This document shows, one piece after another, positions 6,734-13,238 of a DNA stretch of 15,112 nucleotides; position 1 is the first letter of the stretch; each line of letters begins with the position of its first letter. The translations under genes were made by a program, and so were the position numbers. A model generated the notes under the pieces. That model searched no databases and was not told the origin of the DNA. It worked only from the letters and a program-made list of their open reading frames with translations. The DNA is from Flemingiibacterium sp045579745 (GTDB taxonomy: Bacteria > Bacillota > Clostridia > Oscillospirales > CAG-272), in assembly GCA_045579745.1 (NCBI GenBank), contig JAZNMQ010000016.1, forward strand, positions 1 to 15,112, given 5' to 3'.

Positions 6734-7468
6734 CTATATCATATGCGGACTTGTTAGTGAATAGCCTGCGTCGTTGATGATAACATATTCGATCATACTG
6801 CGTCCAATGCGATAAAATGACTGCATCATATGACGGGCAAGCGCAATGTCGTTGACGCTTGGAAAATTGTAATCACCTTGACGGATTATTGCAACTGCGA
6901 TGCGGTCCACCTTTCGCCTTGAGGTGAAATCAAGAAGCATTCTCATATCCGAGGGGGATGGGTCAAGCTCGCGGTTGATAAGCTTTTCGATTTTCTTAAT
7001 GTGCATAGCAGAATCGAATGCGGCGACCCAGGTTTCGGTTTGATCGATTTGCTTTATTTCGCGGACGAACAGTTTCGCTATTTCGTCCGGATTCGTGTAG
7101 CTTGGTGCAAGTCTGTTTGCATATGCTCCGCTGTTGATACGGCTTGAAGCGGCGCCCATAGCGCGTAGCATTAACGCTGTTTTGTCGCCTATACCCGAAA
7201 TACTTTTCAGCTTTTCAGTGCTCGCTGAAAGCACGTCTTGTATATTGTTGTTATTATCATTCATCAGCATCACGGCTTGATCTCGGGTGTCGCGCATCCG
7301 AATGCCGTAAAACAGGAGTATTTCAAGCAAATCGCGATGTGAAAGCCCATAATCAACCGCGCTGAAAAGACGGTCGAACATTCGTCCTCTGTGGCCGTCG
7401 GCGCCAATAGGCTTTACCTTGCGTGTGCTTTTGGGAGGGGTGGAGATATCTGTTGTTTCAGATGCCAT
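6734..7468 (-). CDS. RadC-like protein with degenerate JAMM motif
   Basis: A 244-residue protein of the RadC/UPF0758 family. The N-terminal half carries the usual HLLEILLFYG-type helix (here DLLEILLFYG, 46-55) and a helix-hairpin-helix LKSISGIGDKTALMLRAMGA (87-106). The C-terminal half aligns with the JAMM/MPN domain, but the metal-binding stretch, normally HNHPSGDPTPSxxD, reads IIRQGDYNFPSVND at 194-207. The Ser204 and Asp207 positions are kept while both histidines are replaced by non-ligands. The usual GTL strand before it is also changed to RELDPS. A zinc-dependent protease activity is therefore unlikely; DNA or protein binding may remain. RadC's role is unsettled even in standard members. 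The start is supported by AAGGAG eight bases upstream. It may share a transcript with the B6 genes upstream and the lipoprotein downstream. Confidence 0.85.
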   Translation of the reverse strand: MASETTDISTPPKSTRKVKPIGADGHRGRMFDRLFSAVDYGLSHRDLLEILLFYGIRMRDTRDQAVMLMNDNNNNIQDVLSASTEKLKSISGIGDKTALMLRAMGAASSRINSGAYANRLAPSYTNPDEIAKLFVREIKQIDQTETWVAAFDSAMHIKKIEKLINRELDPSPSDMRMLLDFTSRRKVDRIAVAIIRQGDYNFPSVNDIALARHMMQSFYRIGRSMIEYVIINDAGYSLTSPHMI

Positions 7469-7503
7469 TTTAGCTGCTCCTTATGAATATTTCTTTTGCA
7501 AAT

Positions 7504-7538
7504 ATTGTATCATGCCGAAATGACATTTCAGACAGCAT
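7504..7538 (-). promoter_or_regulatory. Candidate radC-like promoter with overlapping dyad
   Basis: On the minus strand, TACAAT (7504-7509) is directly preceded by TGA, an extended -10. There is no good -35. The region just upstream is an imperfect inverted repeat, 7512-7538, with core GAAATG-A-CATTTC at 7517-7529. It could be an operator, or a weak terminator for the gene ending at 7547, although it has no T-tract. Confidence 0.35.
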
Positions 7539-7546
7539 TATGTAAA

Positions 7547-8056
7547 TTATTTGAAAAGCTTCTCGGCGATGTTGGTGCGGTCGATAATCAAACCGAGAAT
7601 TATATAAATTACCGCGCTGAGTGACGCTTGGACCAAATTGAAAACAATCGATGCAAGCGGGACGGTGAAGCTGCTTGTAAGCAGGACTTCGTAGATATAA
7701 TATCCGCCTACGCATATTAATCCTGCATATAGGGTGGCAAGCATATTTCTTGCAGATGTAAATTTCATGTGCCGTGGCGAAAAAACAACTGCCATGCAGG
7801 CTTTAATTATTACCGTTCCGGGCATCCAAATAATATAACCGGTTAAAGCATCTGCCAATCCTGCACCAATCGCACCTACTGCGCAGGCGTATGGAGTTGG
7901 AAGCACGACTGCGGAAATGTATAGAACAACATCTCCGATATGCACATATCCTCCCGGAAAAGGAATGCGAGGCAAATATGCGGTTGCAAGAAATATTAAA
8001 CCGCAGAATACGGCTGAAAGAGTGAGCGTTTTTAGTTTTTTTGCGGAATTATTCAT
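7547..8056 (-). CDS. ECF transporter S component, probably vitamin B6
   Basis: A 169-residue membrane protein with about six hydrophobic segments, resembling the substrate-binding S subunits of energy-coupling-factor importers of the ECF-ribofla_trS/DUF1393 group. The conserved block PRIPFPGGYVHIGDVVLYIS (29-48) and the GAGLADALTGYIIWMPGTVIIK segment (64-85) are typical. The start at 8056 is chosen because AGGTAGG lies about 9 bases upstream; a longer frame reaching 8179 would overlap the kinase gene by 110 bases and has no ribosome binding site. It begins 10 bases after the stop of the pyridoxal-kinase-like gene, and its ribosome binding site overlaps that stop. S components are commonly encoded beside the enzyme that traps their vitamin, so a B6 vitamer is the likely cargo; hydroxymethylpyrimidine is an alternative for this family. 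The ECF ATPases and T subunit are not in the window. Confidence 0.8.
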   Translation of the reverse strand: MNNSAKKLKTLTLSAVFCGLIFLATAYLPRIPFPGGYVHIGDVVLYISAVVLPTPYACAVGAIGAGLADALTGYIIWMPGTVIIKACMAVVFSPRHMKFTSARNMLATLYAGLICVGGYYIYEVLLTSSFTVPLASIVFNLVQASLSAVIYIILGLIIDRTNIAEKLFK

Positions 8057-8066
8057 ACTATTATAC

Positions 8067-8939
8067 CTACCTTTTGTCAATGAGTTTATAAAGATTCTGC
8101 TCGAAGAGCAAGCCTTCGCGGCGCGGAGCGTCATATTTTGAGGTATCAGCAATGACCTCGTAGCAAATCCGAGCAGCAAAGCTTGCCGCTTCGTGAAAGT
8201 CGCTTCCTCTTAGGAGGCTTCCGAGCATAACAGATGCGAAAAAGTCGCCGGTTCCCGGATATCCGTGGTCGATTCGCGGAAAAATACTGACACATCTTTG
8301 CTTTGACGGTGAATCAAACGCATAAGACACCGTTGCAACCTGCATTTCGGGAAGCTCAATGCCCGTAACCGCGAGCTTTTTAACGCTCTTAAACATTGCC
8401 GACATTTTTCGCGTTAGCCGCTCCACCTCGGATAGAACTGAATCTATATCCAAAGCGGATAAGTCGCGATATTCCTCATCGCACAATATATATGCCTCGG
8501 TGAGATTAGGGGTGATAATGGATGCTTTTTGACAAAGCTCTCGCATGCGGCGGCACATATCGGCGGTATAGGTTTGGTATATTTTGCCGTTGTCGCCCAT
8601 TACGGGGTCAACAATCACAAGCGCATTCTCGGAAAATTGGTCAATAGCTTGCGAAACTATATCGATTTGCGACGCACTTCCGAGAAATCCGGTGTAAATT
8701 GCATCAAAGTTAAGCCCGAGCCTCTTATAATGTGCAAGCGCAGGCGACATTGTTTCGGTTAAATCAAAAAATGTCATATCTTCATAGCCGTCGGTCTGCG
8801 TCGAAAGCAATGCCGTGGGAAGCGGAACTACCATTGAGCCCAGAGCTGACAGAGTTGGCAGAATTATCGACAAAGAGCATCTTCCAAGGCAGGAAAGATC
8901 ATGTATTGCCAATACTTGTTTGGTTGTGTTATGAATCAT
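8067..8939 (-). CDS. Pyridoxal/pyridoxamine kinase (PdxK/PdxY-like)
   Basis: A 290-residue cytoplasmic kinase of the ribokinase superfamily that phosphorylates the 5' hydroxyl of B6 vitamers with ATP, in the salvage route to pyridoxal phosphate. Landmarks are IHDLSCLGRCSLSIILPTLS near the N-terminus, LPTALLSTQT (about 40-49), VDPVMGDNGK (110-119), ITPNLTEA (142-149) and the ATP/anion-hole motif GYPGTGDFFAS with the catalytic Asp at residue 232. The ATG at 8939 is preferred over an upstream TTG at 8954 because GGGAG lies 8 bases before it. It heads an operon with the ECF S component 10 bases downstream. HMP/hydroxymethylpyrimidine kinase is a related alternative, but the full pattern matches the pyridoxamine kinase group. 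Confidence 0.87.
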   Translation of the reverse strand: MIHNTTKQVLAIHDLSCLGRCSLSIILPTLSALGSMVVPLPTALLSTQTDGYEDMTFFDLTETMSPALAHYKRLGLNFDAIYTGFLGSASQIDIVSQAIDQFSENALVIVDPVMGDNGKIYQTYTADMCRRMRELCQKASIITPNLTEAYILCDEEYRDLSALDIDSVLSEVERLTRKMSAMFKSVKKLAVTGIELPEMQVATVSYAFDSPSKQRCVSIFPRIDHGYPGTGDFFASVMLGSLLRGSDFHEAASFAARICYEVIADTSKYDAPRREGLLFEQNLYKLIDKR

Positions 8940-8966
8940 ATTATCAACTCCCAATGTGATATATAA

Positions 8967-8995
8967 ATTTTACACCGAAAACAGCATAAAAACAA
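8967..8995 (-). promoter_or_regulatory. Candidate promoter of the B6 kinase operon
   Basis: On the minus strand, TTGTTT (8990-8995), a 17-base spacer and TAAAAT (8967-8972), about 28 bases before the kinase start codon. Both boxes are imperfect. Confidence 0.45.
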
Positions 8996-9034
8996 TACCC
9001 AGATTGAGAAAATGTTTTGATACCAACCAAAGCC

Positions 9035-9070
9035 AAAAAAGAAAGTGGCTGTCGCATAAAGCGACAGCCA
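9035..9070 (-). terminator. Intrinsic terminator of the decarboxylase-TIM barrel operon
   Basis: Read leftwards, TGGCTGTCGC (9061-9070) pairs perfectly with GCGACAGCCA (9046-9055) around a 5-base loop, followed by CTTTC and six T's (9035-9040). It lies 14 bases after the TAA of the TIM barrel gene. Confidence 0.85.
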
Positions 9071-9084
9071 TGTGAATTTAATTA

Positions 9085-9897
9085 TTACCAGCCGAGTATC
9101 TTCAAGTAGTCGCGTGACATCTTGATGTTCTCGAGCGGAGTTTTGCCCATTGAGGGCTGGTCCTGCTCGACTACTACCCAGCCTGCACCTGCGCCAACAG
9201 ACGCCGCGAGGAGGTCGGGAACATTCTGATTGCCGAATCCGACCGGACGGAATTCAAACTTACTCGGCTTTTCAGCTTTTTTATCAATGCCGATAAGCTC
9301 ATACATGTTCTCGGATTTGCTGCCTGCGAAATCCTTCAAGTGAACGATTGGAGCTCTGCCGCTGTACTTTAATACATACTGAGCGGGATTTTCGCCGCCG
9401 ACGTTTACCCAGCAGGTGTCGATCTCGGTTTCGAGGAGGTCAGCGCCGATAAGCTCATAAATAAGGTCGAGGCCGTACTTGCCGTCAATCTTATTAAACT
9501 CAAAGTCGTGGTTGTGATAGAGCAGAGTCATGCCGTACTTCTTAGCAAGCTTGCCAATCATCTTCATATCTTCGATGGTTTGCTCAAAATTAGAGCCGCC
9601 GGGGCGTCTTTCCTCAATAACATAGGGAACGACGATGAATTTGCATCCGATTTCGGCGTATGCCGCAACGGTTTCCTCGGGAGTTGCCACGAGCTCGTCA
9701 ATCGGAACATGAGCGGAAATCGGAACAAGTCCAACCTCAGCGCACATAGCCTTGATATCAGCGGGCTTGTTGCCATAAAGTCCTGCGAACTCAACACCAT
9801 CGTAGCCCATTTTCTTGACCTCGATGAGAGCTGCCTTCATGTCCTTTTCAACATCGTTACGGATCGAATAAAGCTGTACTGCTACCGGAAGTGCCAT
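9085..9897 (-). CDS. Sugar phosphate isomerase/epimerase-like TIM barrel
   Basis: A 270-residue cytoplasmic protein of the xylose-isomerase-like TIM barrel (AP endonuclease 2) superfamily, close in layout to the sugar phosphate isomerase/epimerase and IolE-like group. Visible signatures: VQLYSIRNDVEKDM at 7-20, GYDGVEFAGLYG (31-42), LYHNHDFEF (126-134), LETEIDTCWVNVGG (155-168), HLKDF (186-190) and PVGFG (218-222). The acidic and histidine residues near Glu158, Asp160, His186 and Glu244 are likely metal ligands. The start is supported by AGGAGG a few bases upstream. It lies 19 bases after the decarboxylase gene and ends at the terminator at 9035-9070, so the two form one operon. Substrate unknown; nothing in the operon points to a specific sugar. 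Confidence 0.85.
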   Translation of the reverse strand: MALPVAVQLYSIRNDVEKDMKAALIEVKKMGYDGVEFAGLYGNKPADIKAMCAEVGLVPISAHVPIDELVATPEETVAAYAEIGCKFIVVPYVIEERRPGGSNFEQTIEDMKMIGKLAKKYGMTLLYHNHDFEFNKIDGKYGLDLIYELIGADLLETEIDTCWVNVGGENPAQYVLKYSGRAPIVHLKDFAGSKSENMYELIGIDKKAEKPSKFEFRPVGFGNQNVPDLLAASVGAGAGWVVVEQDQPSMGKTPLENIKMSRDYLKILGW

Positions 9898-9916
9898 GAT
9901 TTTTTCCTCCTAAAAG

Positions 9917-11173
9917 CTATTTAAAAAATTTTGTTATATTAAGCGTCGAGAAATAATCCTCAGGTGTTTCAGCTCTGCGGATCAGCTCGGTAGAGCCGTC
10001 CTCTTTGAGCAGAATCTCTGCTGAACGGAGCTTGCCGTTGTAGTTGTAGCCCATCGAGAAACCGTGCGCACCTGCATCGTGGATGGCAAGGATGTCGCCG
10101 ATATCTATTTTCGGAAGCATGCGGTCAATCGCGAACTTATCGTTGTTTTCACAAAGACCGCCGGTTATGTCATACTTGTACTCGCAGGGCTCGTTTTCCT
10201 TACCCATGACGGTTATATGATGGTATGAGCCGTACATTGCAGGGCGCATGAGGTTAGCCGCGCAAGCGTCACAGCCGATGTATTCCTTATAAATGTGCTT
10301 TTCGTGAATAGCCTTGGTTATAAGCAATCCGTTTGGAGCTAACATATATCTGCCGAGCTCGGTGAAAATAGAAATATCACCAAGACCCTCGGGAACGAGA
10401 ATTTCCTCATATACCTTGCGAACGCCTTCGCCTATTACTGCGATATCGGCAGGCTCCGCATCGGGAAGATAGGGCACGCCTACACCGCCGGAAAGGTTGA
10501 TAAACGAGAGCGAAACGCCGGTTTCGCGCTTTATATCAACTACCAAACGGAAGAGCACGCCTGCAAGCGTCGGATAGTACTCGTTATTTGTGTTATTGCT
10601 TGAAAGGAATGCGTGGATTCCGAAGCGTTTTGCGCCCTTAGCCTTGAGTATTTTATAGGCTTCGATGATCTGCTCGCGAGTCATGCCGTATTTTGCCTCG
10701 CTCGGGCTGCCCATTATTTGAGTGCTGATGCGGAAATCTCCGCCGGGATTGAATCTGCAGCAAATTGTTTCGGGGATGTATCCGATGGTTTTTTCAAGAA
10801 AATCAATGTGTGTAAAATCATCCAAATTGATAATTGCGCCAAGCTCGGCAGCCTTGACGAAATCCTCAGCGGGAGTTGCGTTGGATGAGAACATAATATC
10901 GTCATTCTTGAAGCCGACCTTTTCACTCATGATGAGCTCTGTCAGAGATGAGCAGTCGGCTCCGCAGTTTTCCTGCTTTAAAATATCAAGAAGCACGGGA
11001 TTGGGTGTAGCCTTGACTGCAAAATATTCCTTGAAGCCCTTATTCCAGGAAAAAGCGGCGTTCAAAGCTCTCGCGCGTGCGCGAATGCCTGCTTCATCGT
11101 AAAGATGGAACGGCGTTGGATATTGCTCAATTATTTTTTCAAGCTGTTCTTTTGTAACAAATGGTGTTTTCAA
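9917..11173 (-). CDS. Diaminopimelate decarboxylase-family PLP enzyme
   Basis: A 418-residue fold-type III PLP decarboxylase. In the standard role this enzyme removes CO2 from meso-diaminopimelate to give lysine. The PLP lysine is Lys54 in YFAVKATPNP, the glycine-rich phosphate loop is SGGVGVP (228-234), and the dimer-interface catalytic region is GGLCENNDKF (338-347). Several motifs differ from classical LysA: CENND in place of CESxD, IHAFLSSN (186-193) in place of the HxHxGSQ-type motif, and CDACAANLMRPAMYGSY (301-317) in place of the usual DxGMxxxIRP. I recall such a variant group in Clostridia annotated as diaminopimelate decarboxylase. The start is TTG at 11173, supported by AGGAG about 9 bases upstream; a stop follows two codons upstream and the next methionine is far inside the barrel. 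First gene of a two-gene operon. Fold certain, substrate likely but not proven. Confidence 0.85.
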   Translation of the reverse strand: MKTPFVTKEQLEKIIEQYPTPFHLYDEAGIRARARALNAAFSWNKGFKEYFAVKATPNPVLLDILKQENCGADCSSLTELIMSEKVGFKNDDIMFSSNATPAEDFVKAAELGAIINLDDFTHIDFLEKTIGYIPETICCRFNPGGDFRISTQIMGSPSEAKYGMTREQIIEAYKILKAKGAKRFGIHAFLSSNNTNNEYYPTLAGVLFRLVVDIKRETGVSLSFINLSGGVGVPYLPDAEPADIAVIGEGVRKVYEEILVPEGLGDISIFTELGRYMLAPNGLLITKAIHEKHIYKEYIGCDACAANLMRPAMYGSYHHITVMGKENEPCEYKYDITGGLCENNDKFAIDRMLPKIDIGDILAIHDAGAHGFSMGYNYNGKLRSAEILLKEDGSTELIRRAETPEDYFSTLNITKFFK

Positions 11174-11209
11174 CGATTTTCACTCCTGTGTCAATAGAAT
11201 CTATTCATA

Positions 11210-11238
11210 ATTATAGCACAGAGAAAAGAGTATGTCAA
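11210..11238 (-). promoter_or_regulatory. Strong promoter of the decarboxylase operon
   Basis: On the minus strand, a perfect TTGACA (11233-11238), a 17-base spacer and a perfect TATAAT (11210-11215), with TGC directly before the -10. It lies about 35 bases upstream of the TTG start, in the divergent gap with the rpsF operon. Confidence 0.8.
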
Positions 11239-11311
11239 ATACAATAATGTGAATTATTTAAAAAGTTTGATTTTATTCGGAATAACTGTGAAAAAATATA
11301 TCTGAAAACTA

Positions 11312-11340
11312 TTGACAATATTATGAAGTTGTGATACAAT
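11312..11340 (+). promoter_or_regulatory. Promoter of the rpsF-ssb-rpsR operon
   Basis: TTGACA (11312-11317), a 17-base spacer and TACAAT (11335-11340), with TGA directly before the -10. Transcription should start near 11347, leaving a leader of about 95 bases before rpsF. Confidence 0.8.
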
Positions 11341-11351
11341 AAGAAATTGGT

Positions 11352-11431
11352 ATAGGATGCTCGCAACGCGAATATCCTCTCCTTGCCGAGTGCAAATTTT
11401 TGAGGCATTCGGTCTTATGTCCATGAGGAGG
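11352..11431 (+). ncRNA. Structured rpsF leader (candidate S6:S18 binding motif)
   Basis: The leader has two hairpins. The first pairs AGGAT (11354-11358) with ATCCT (11374-11378) and, inside it, TCGC (11361-11364) with GCGA (11368-11371) around a 3-base loop. The second pairs CCGAGTGC (11386-11393) with GCATTCGG (11405-11412), one G-T wobble, 11-base loop. Bacterial rpsF leaders are known to carry a hairpin with a conserved CCG that binds the S6:S18 complex and represses the operon. The CCG at the base of the second hairpin makes this a fair candidate, but I could not align it to the published model. AGGAGG at 11426-11431 is the rpsF ribosome binding site. Confidence 0.5.
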
Positions 11432-11441
11432 TGTAACAAAA

Positions 11442-11801
11442 ATGGATAAAATTTATTCCTACGAAACTCTGTTTATCGTTGATGTGCAGCAGGGTGAGGA
11501 CGGTGTAAAGGCACTTGTTGAAAAGTTCACAGGCCTTATCGCCGCTAACGGAACAATCGAATCCGTCGATGAATGGGGCAAGCGTAAGCTCGCATATCCG
11601 ATTAACGACCTTAGCGAAGGATACTATGTTCTTGTAAACTTCAAGAGCGCTCCTACCCTTCCGCTTGAGCTCGAGCGTGTATTCGGAATCACAGACGGTA
11701 TTTTGCGTTCCATCGTCATAAAGCATGACGAAAAGAAGCTCGCTAAGAAGGCTGCAAAGGCTGTAGCGGCTCCTGCAGCAGAAGCTACCGACGCTGAATA
11801 A
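11442..11801 (+). CDS. rpsF: Ribosomal protein S6
   Basis: A 119-residue protein of the small ribosomal subunit, where it pairs with S18 on the platform. It has the typical opening (IYSYETLFIVDVQQ), the WGKRKLAYPINDLSEGYYVL block at about 46-65 and the VFGITDGILRSIVIK strand near 80-94. The C-terminal tail is Lys/Ala-rich (KKLAKKAAKAVAAP) and longer than the minimal form, as in many Firmicutes. AGGAGG lies ten bases upstream. First gene of the operon with ssb and rpsR. Codon use is biased as expected for a ribosomal protein. Confidence 0.96.
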   Translation: MDKIYSYETLFIVDVQQGEDGVKALVEKFTGLIAANGTIESVDEWGKRKLAYPINDLSEGYYVLVNFKSAPTLPLELERVFGITDGILRSIVIKHDEKKLAKKAAKAVAAPAAEATDAE

Positions 11802-11828
11802 TTAAACTATTGATGGAGGAACGCGGCA

Positions 11829-12338
11829 ATGGCAAATTTTAATATGAACAAAGTCATTCTCGGCGGACGTCTTACGGCAGAACCCGAGCTAAAACAGACA
11901 CCGAGCGGTGTTATGGTGCTCAGCTTTTCCATTGCGGTGAACCGCCGCTTCGCTTCAAGAAGCGAGGATGGACAGAATGCTCAGACCCAAGCAGATTTTA
12001 TCAACTGCGTGGCTTGGCGTGACAGAGCGGAATTTATCTCAAGATATTTCCACAAGGGTTCATCGATTTGCATTGTCGGACAGATTCAAACACGTTCTTG
12101 GACCGATCAGCAGGGCGCAAAACGCTATGCTACCGAGGTTGTAGTCGATGAATCATATTTCGTCGATTCCAAGGGCGACAATCAAGGTTATCAGCAAGGC
12201 TCGCAAGGCTATATGCCTTCGACATACGGTACACCTGCACCGCAGTATTCAACGCCAGTCGGACAGGCTCCGACAACACAGAGCGGCTCCGCGCCTCAGT
12301 TTGAAGTTCTTGAGGGCGACGACGAGCTTCCGTTCTGA
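11829..12338 (+). CDS. ssb: Single-stranded DNA-binding protein SSB
   Basis: A 169-residue protein that coats single-stranded DNA in replication and repair. The OB fold covers about residues 1-110 (NKVILGGRLTAEPELKQTPS at the start; DFINCVAWRDRAEFISRYFHKGSSICIVGQIQTRSW in the middle). A Gly/Gln/Ser/Pro-rich linker follows and then the acidic tip GDDELPF, which recruits partner proteins. GGAGG lies upstream of the ATG. It starts 27 bases after rpsF and ends 24 bases before rpsR, the conserved Firmicutes order. Confidence 0.96.
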   Translation: MANFNMNKVILGGRLTAEPELKQTPSGVMVLSFSIAVNRRFASRSEDGQNAQTQADFINCVAWRDRAEFISRYFHKGSSICIVGQIQTRSWTDQQGAKRYATEVVVDESYFVDSKGDNQGYQQGSQGYMPSTYGTPAPQYSTPVGQAPTTQSGSAPQFEVLEGDDELPF

Positions 12339-12362
12339 TTTTAATAAAGGAGGTTTCATAAA

Positions 12363-12626
12363 ATGGATAGAGAGAGAACCGAAAGAGAAGCTTCTAAGCC
12401 TTACCGCACCGGTATGCGTAGAAGAAAGAAGGTTTGCCAGTTCTGCCAAGACCATATCGACGAGATCGATTATAAGGATGTTGCAAGACTGAGAAAGTAT
12501 ATCAGTGAGCGCGCTAAGATTTATCCCAGAAGAATTTCCGGAACCTGCGCAAAGCATCAGCGTCAGCTGACCAGCGCAATCAAGCGTGCACGCCATGTAG
12601 CGCTTCTGCCCTACATCAGCGACTAA
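12363..12626 (+). CDS. rpsR: Ribosomal protein S18
   Basis: An 87-residue small-subunit protein, the partner of S6. The conserved core YKDVARLRKYISERAKIYPR and the GTCAKHQRQLTSAIKRAR segment are present. Cys25 and Cys28 (CQFC) with Cys62 and His65 give the zinc-binding form, as opposed to the cysteine-less paralogue used under zinc shortage. AAAGGAGG lies upstream of the ATG. Last gene of the operon, followed by a terminator; rplI, which often follows in other genera, is absent. Confidence 0.96.
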   Translation: MDRERTEREASKPYRTGMRRRKKVCQFCQDHIDEIDYKDVARLRKYISERAKIYPRRISGTCAKHQRQLTSAIKRARHVALLPYISD

Positions 12627-12640
12627 TTTCAAAACTCAAG

Positions 12641-12670
12641 ACGCCACACGGTATTCCGTGTGGCGTTTTT
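12641..12670 (+). terminator. Intrinsic terminator after rpsR
   Basis: A perfect 11-base-pair stem (12641-12651 with 12656-12666, arm ACGCCACACGG) with a TATT loop and a T run 12666-12670. It lies 15 bases after the rpsR stop. On the opposite strand the trailing sequence is not T-rich, so it is a poor terminator for the convergent protease gene. Confidence 0.9.
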
Positions 12671-12671
12671 C

Positions 12672-13238
12672 TCAATATAAAAACAACTGCGCGAACATGT
12701 ATGCACAAAAAAGAAACAGCGATATATTTCCGCCGCAAAGAAGTAAGAAATATCCTGCGAACAGCCATAAAATGACTAAAAAGCTTGCTGAGATAATTGA
12801 TAATATAAAATAGGCGTGATTCGGTGAAAGATGGTTGAGGATTATTTCGGCGATAAAACCACCGTCAAGCGTACGTATCGGCAGAAGATTCAGTATGGCG
12901 AGCGCTAAAGAGCAAACAACAAAAAAGCTTGCTGTGAGCGAACGCAGTTGGATCAGCATGATAACACCGGCACTTAAAAGGTTAGCTCCTGCCCCGGCTG
13001 AATAAACGCCAGCCGCACGAATCCCACTGAGATTTATCGGTATGCTGCGTATTTCTGCCCCAAATAAGGTGATTTCTATTTCTCGAATTTTTATTCCACA
13101 GAGCATCATGACAATAATATGCCCAAGCTCGTGACATAGCGCGGCAATAAACGGTATGAGCGCAAGCGTGCTGCCATCCAGAAGAAGCAGTAAAATCGCA
13201 AGAGCGGACGTCAGAGGGGATAATTTGATTCGAGGCAA
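12672..13238 (-). CDS. M50-family intramembrane metalloprotease (SpoIVFB-like)
   Basis: A 188-residue polytopic membrane protein. Its zinc site is the HELGH motif at 36-40 within a membrane helix, with the third ligand Asp125 in NLLPIRTLDGG (117-127). This is the arrangement of site-2 proteases of the SpoIVFB type. The protein is short, with no CBS domain. The likely start is TTG at 13238: the N-terminus PRIKLSPLTSALAILLLLLD matches the usual beginning of this family, and there is no later ATG, GTG or TTG before the catalytic motif. There is no clear ribosome binding site. The TTG directly follows the TGA of the small gene upstream, in the same frame, so translation probably depends on re-initiation or readthrough. 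SpoIVFB cleaves pro-sigma-K in sporulation; whether this one does is unknown. Confidence 0.82.
   Translation of the reverse strand: MPRIKLSPLTSALAILLLLLDGSTLALIPFIAALCHELGHIIVMMLCGIKIREIEITLFGAEIRSIPINLSGIRAAGVYSAGAGANLLSAGVIMLIQLRSLTASFFVVCSLALAILNLLPIRTLDGGFIAEIILNHLSPNHAYFILSIISASFLVILWLFAGYFLLLCGGNISLFLFCAYMFAQLFLY

Noticed and set aside
7470..7715. Open frame of 81 codons between the RadC-like and ECF S genes
   Set aside because: It largely overlaps the S component in another frame and has no hydrophobic or family features.
8057..8179. N-terminal extension of the ECF S component
   Set aside because: It would overlap the kinase gene by about 110 bases, and the ATG at 8056 has a good ribosome binding site and a normal start of the membrane protein.
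9508..9924. Open frame of 138 codons on the plus strand
   Set aside because: Antisense to the TIM barrel gene, whose motifs and ribosome binding site are clear.
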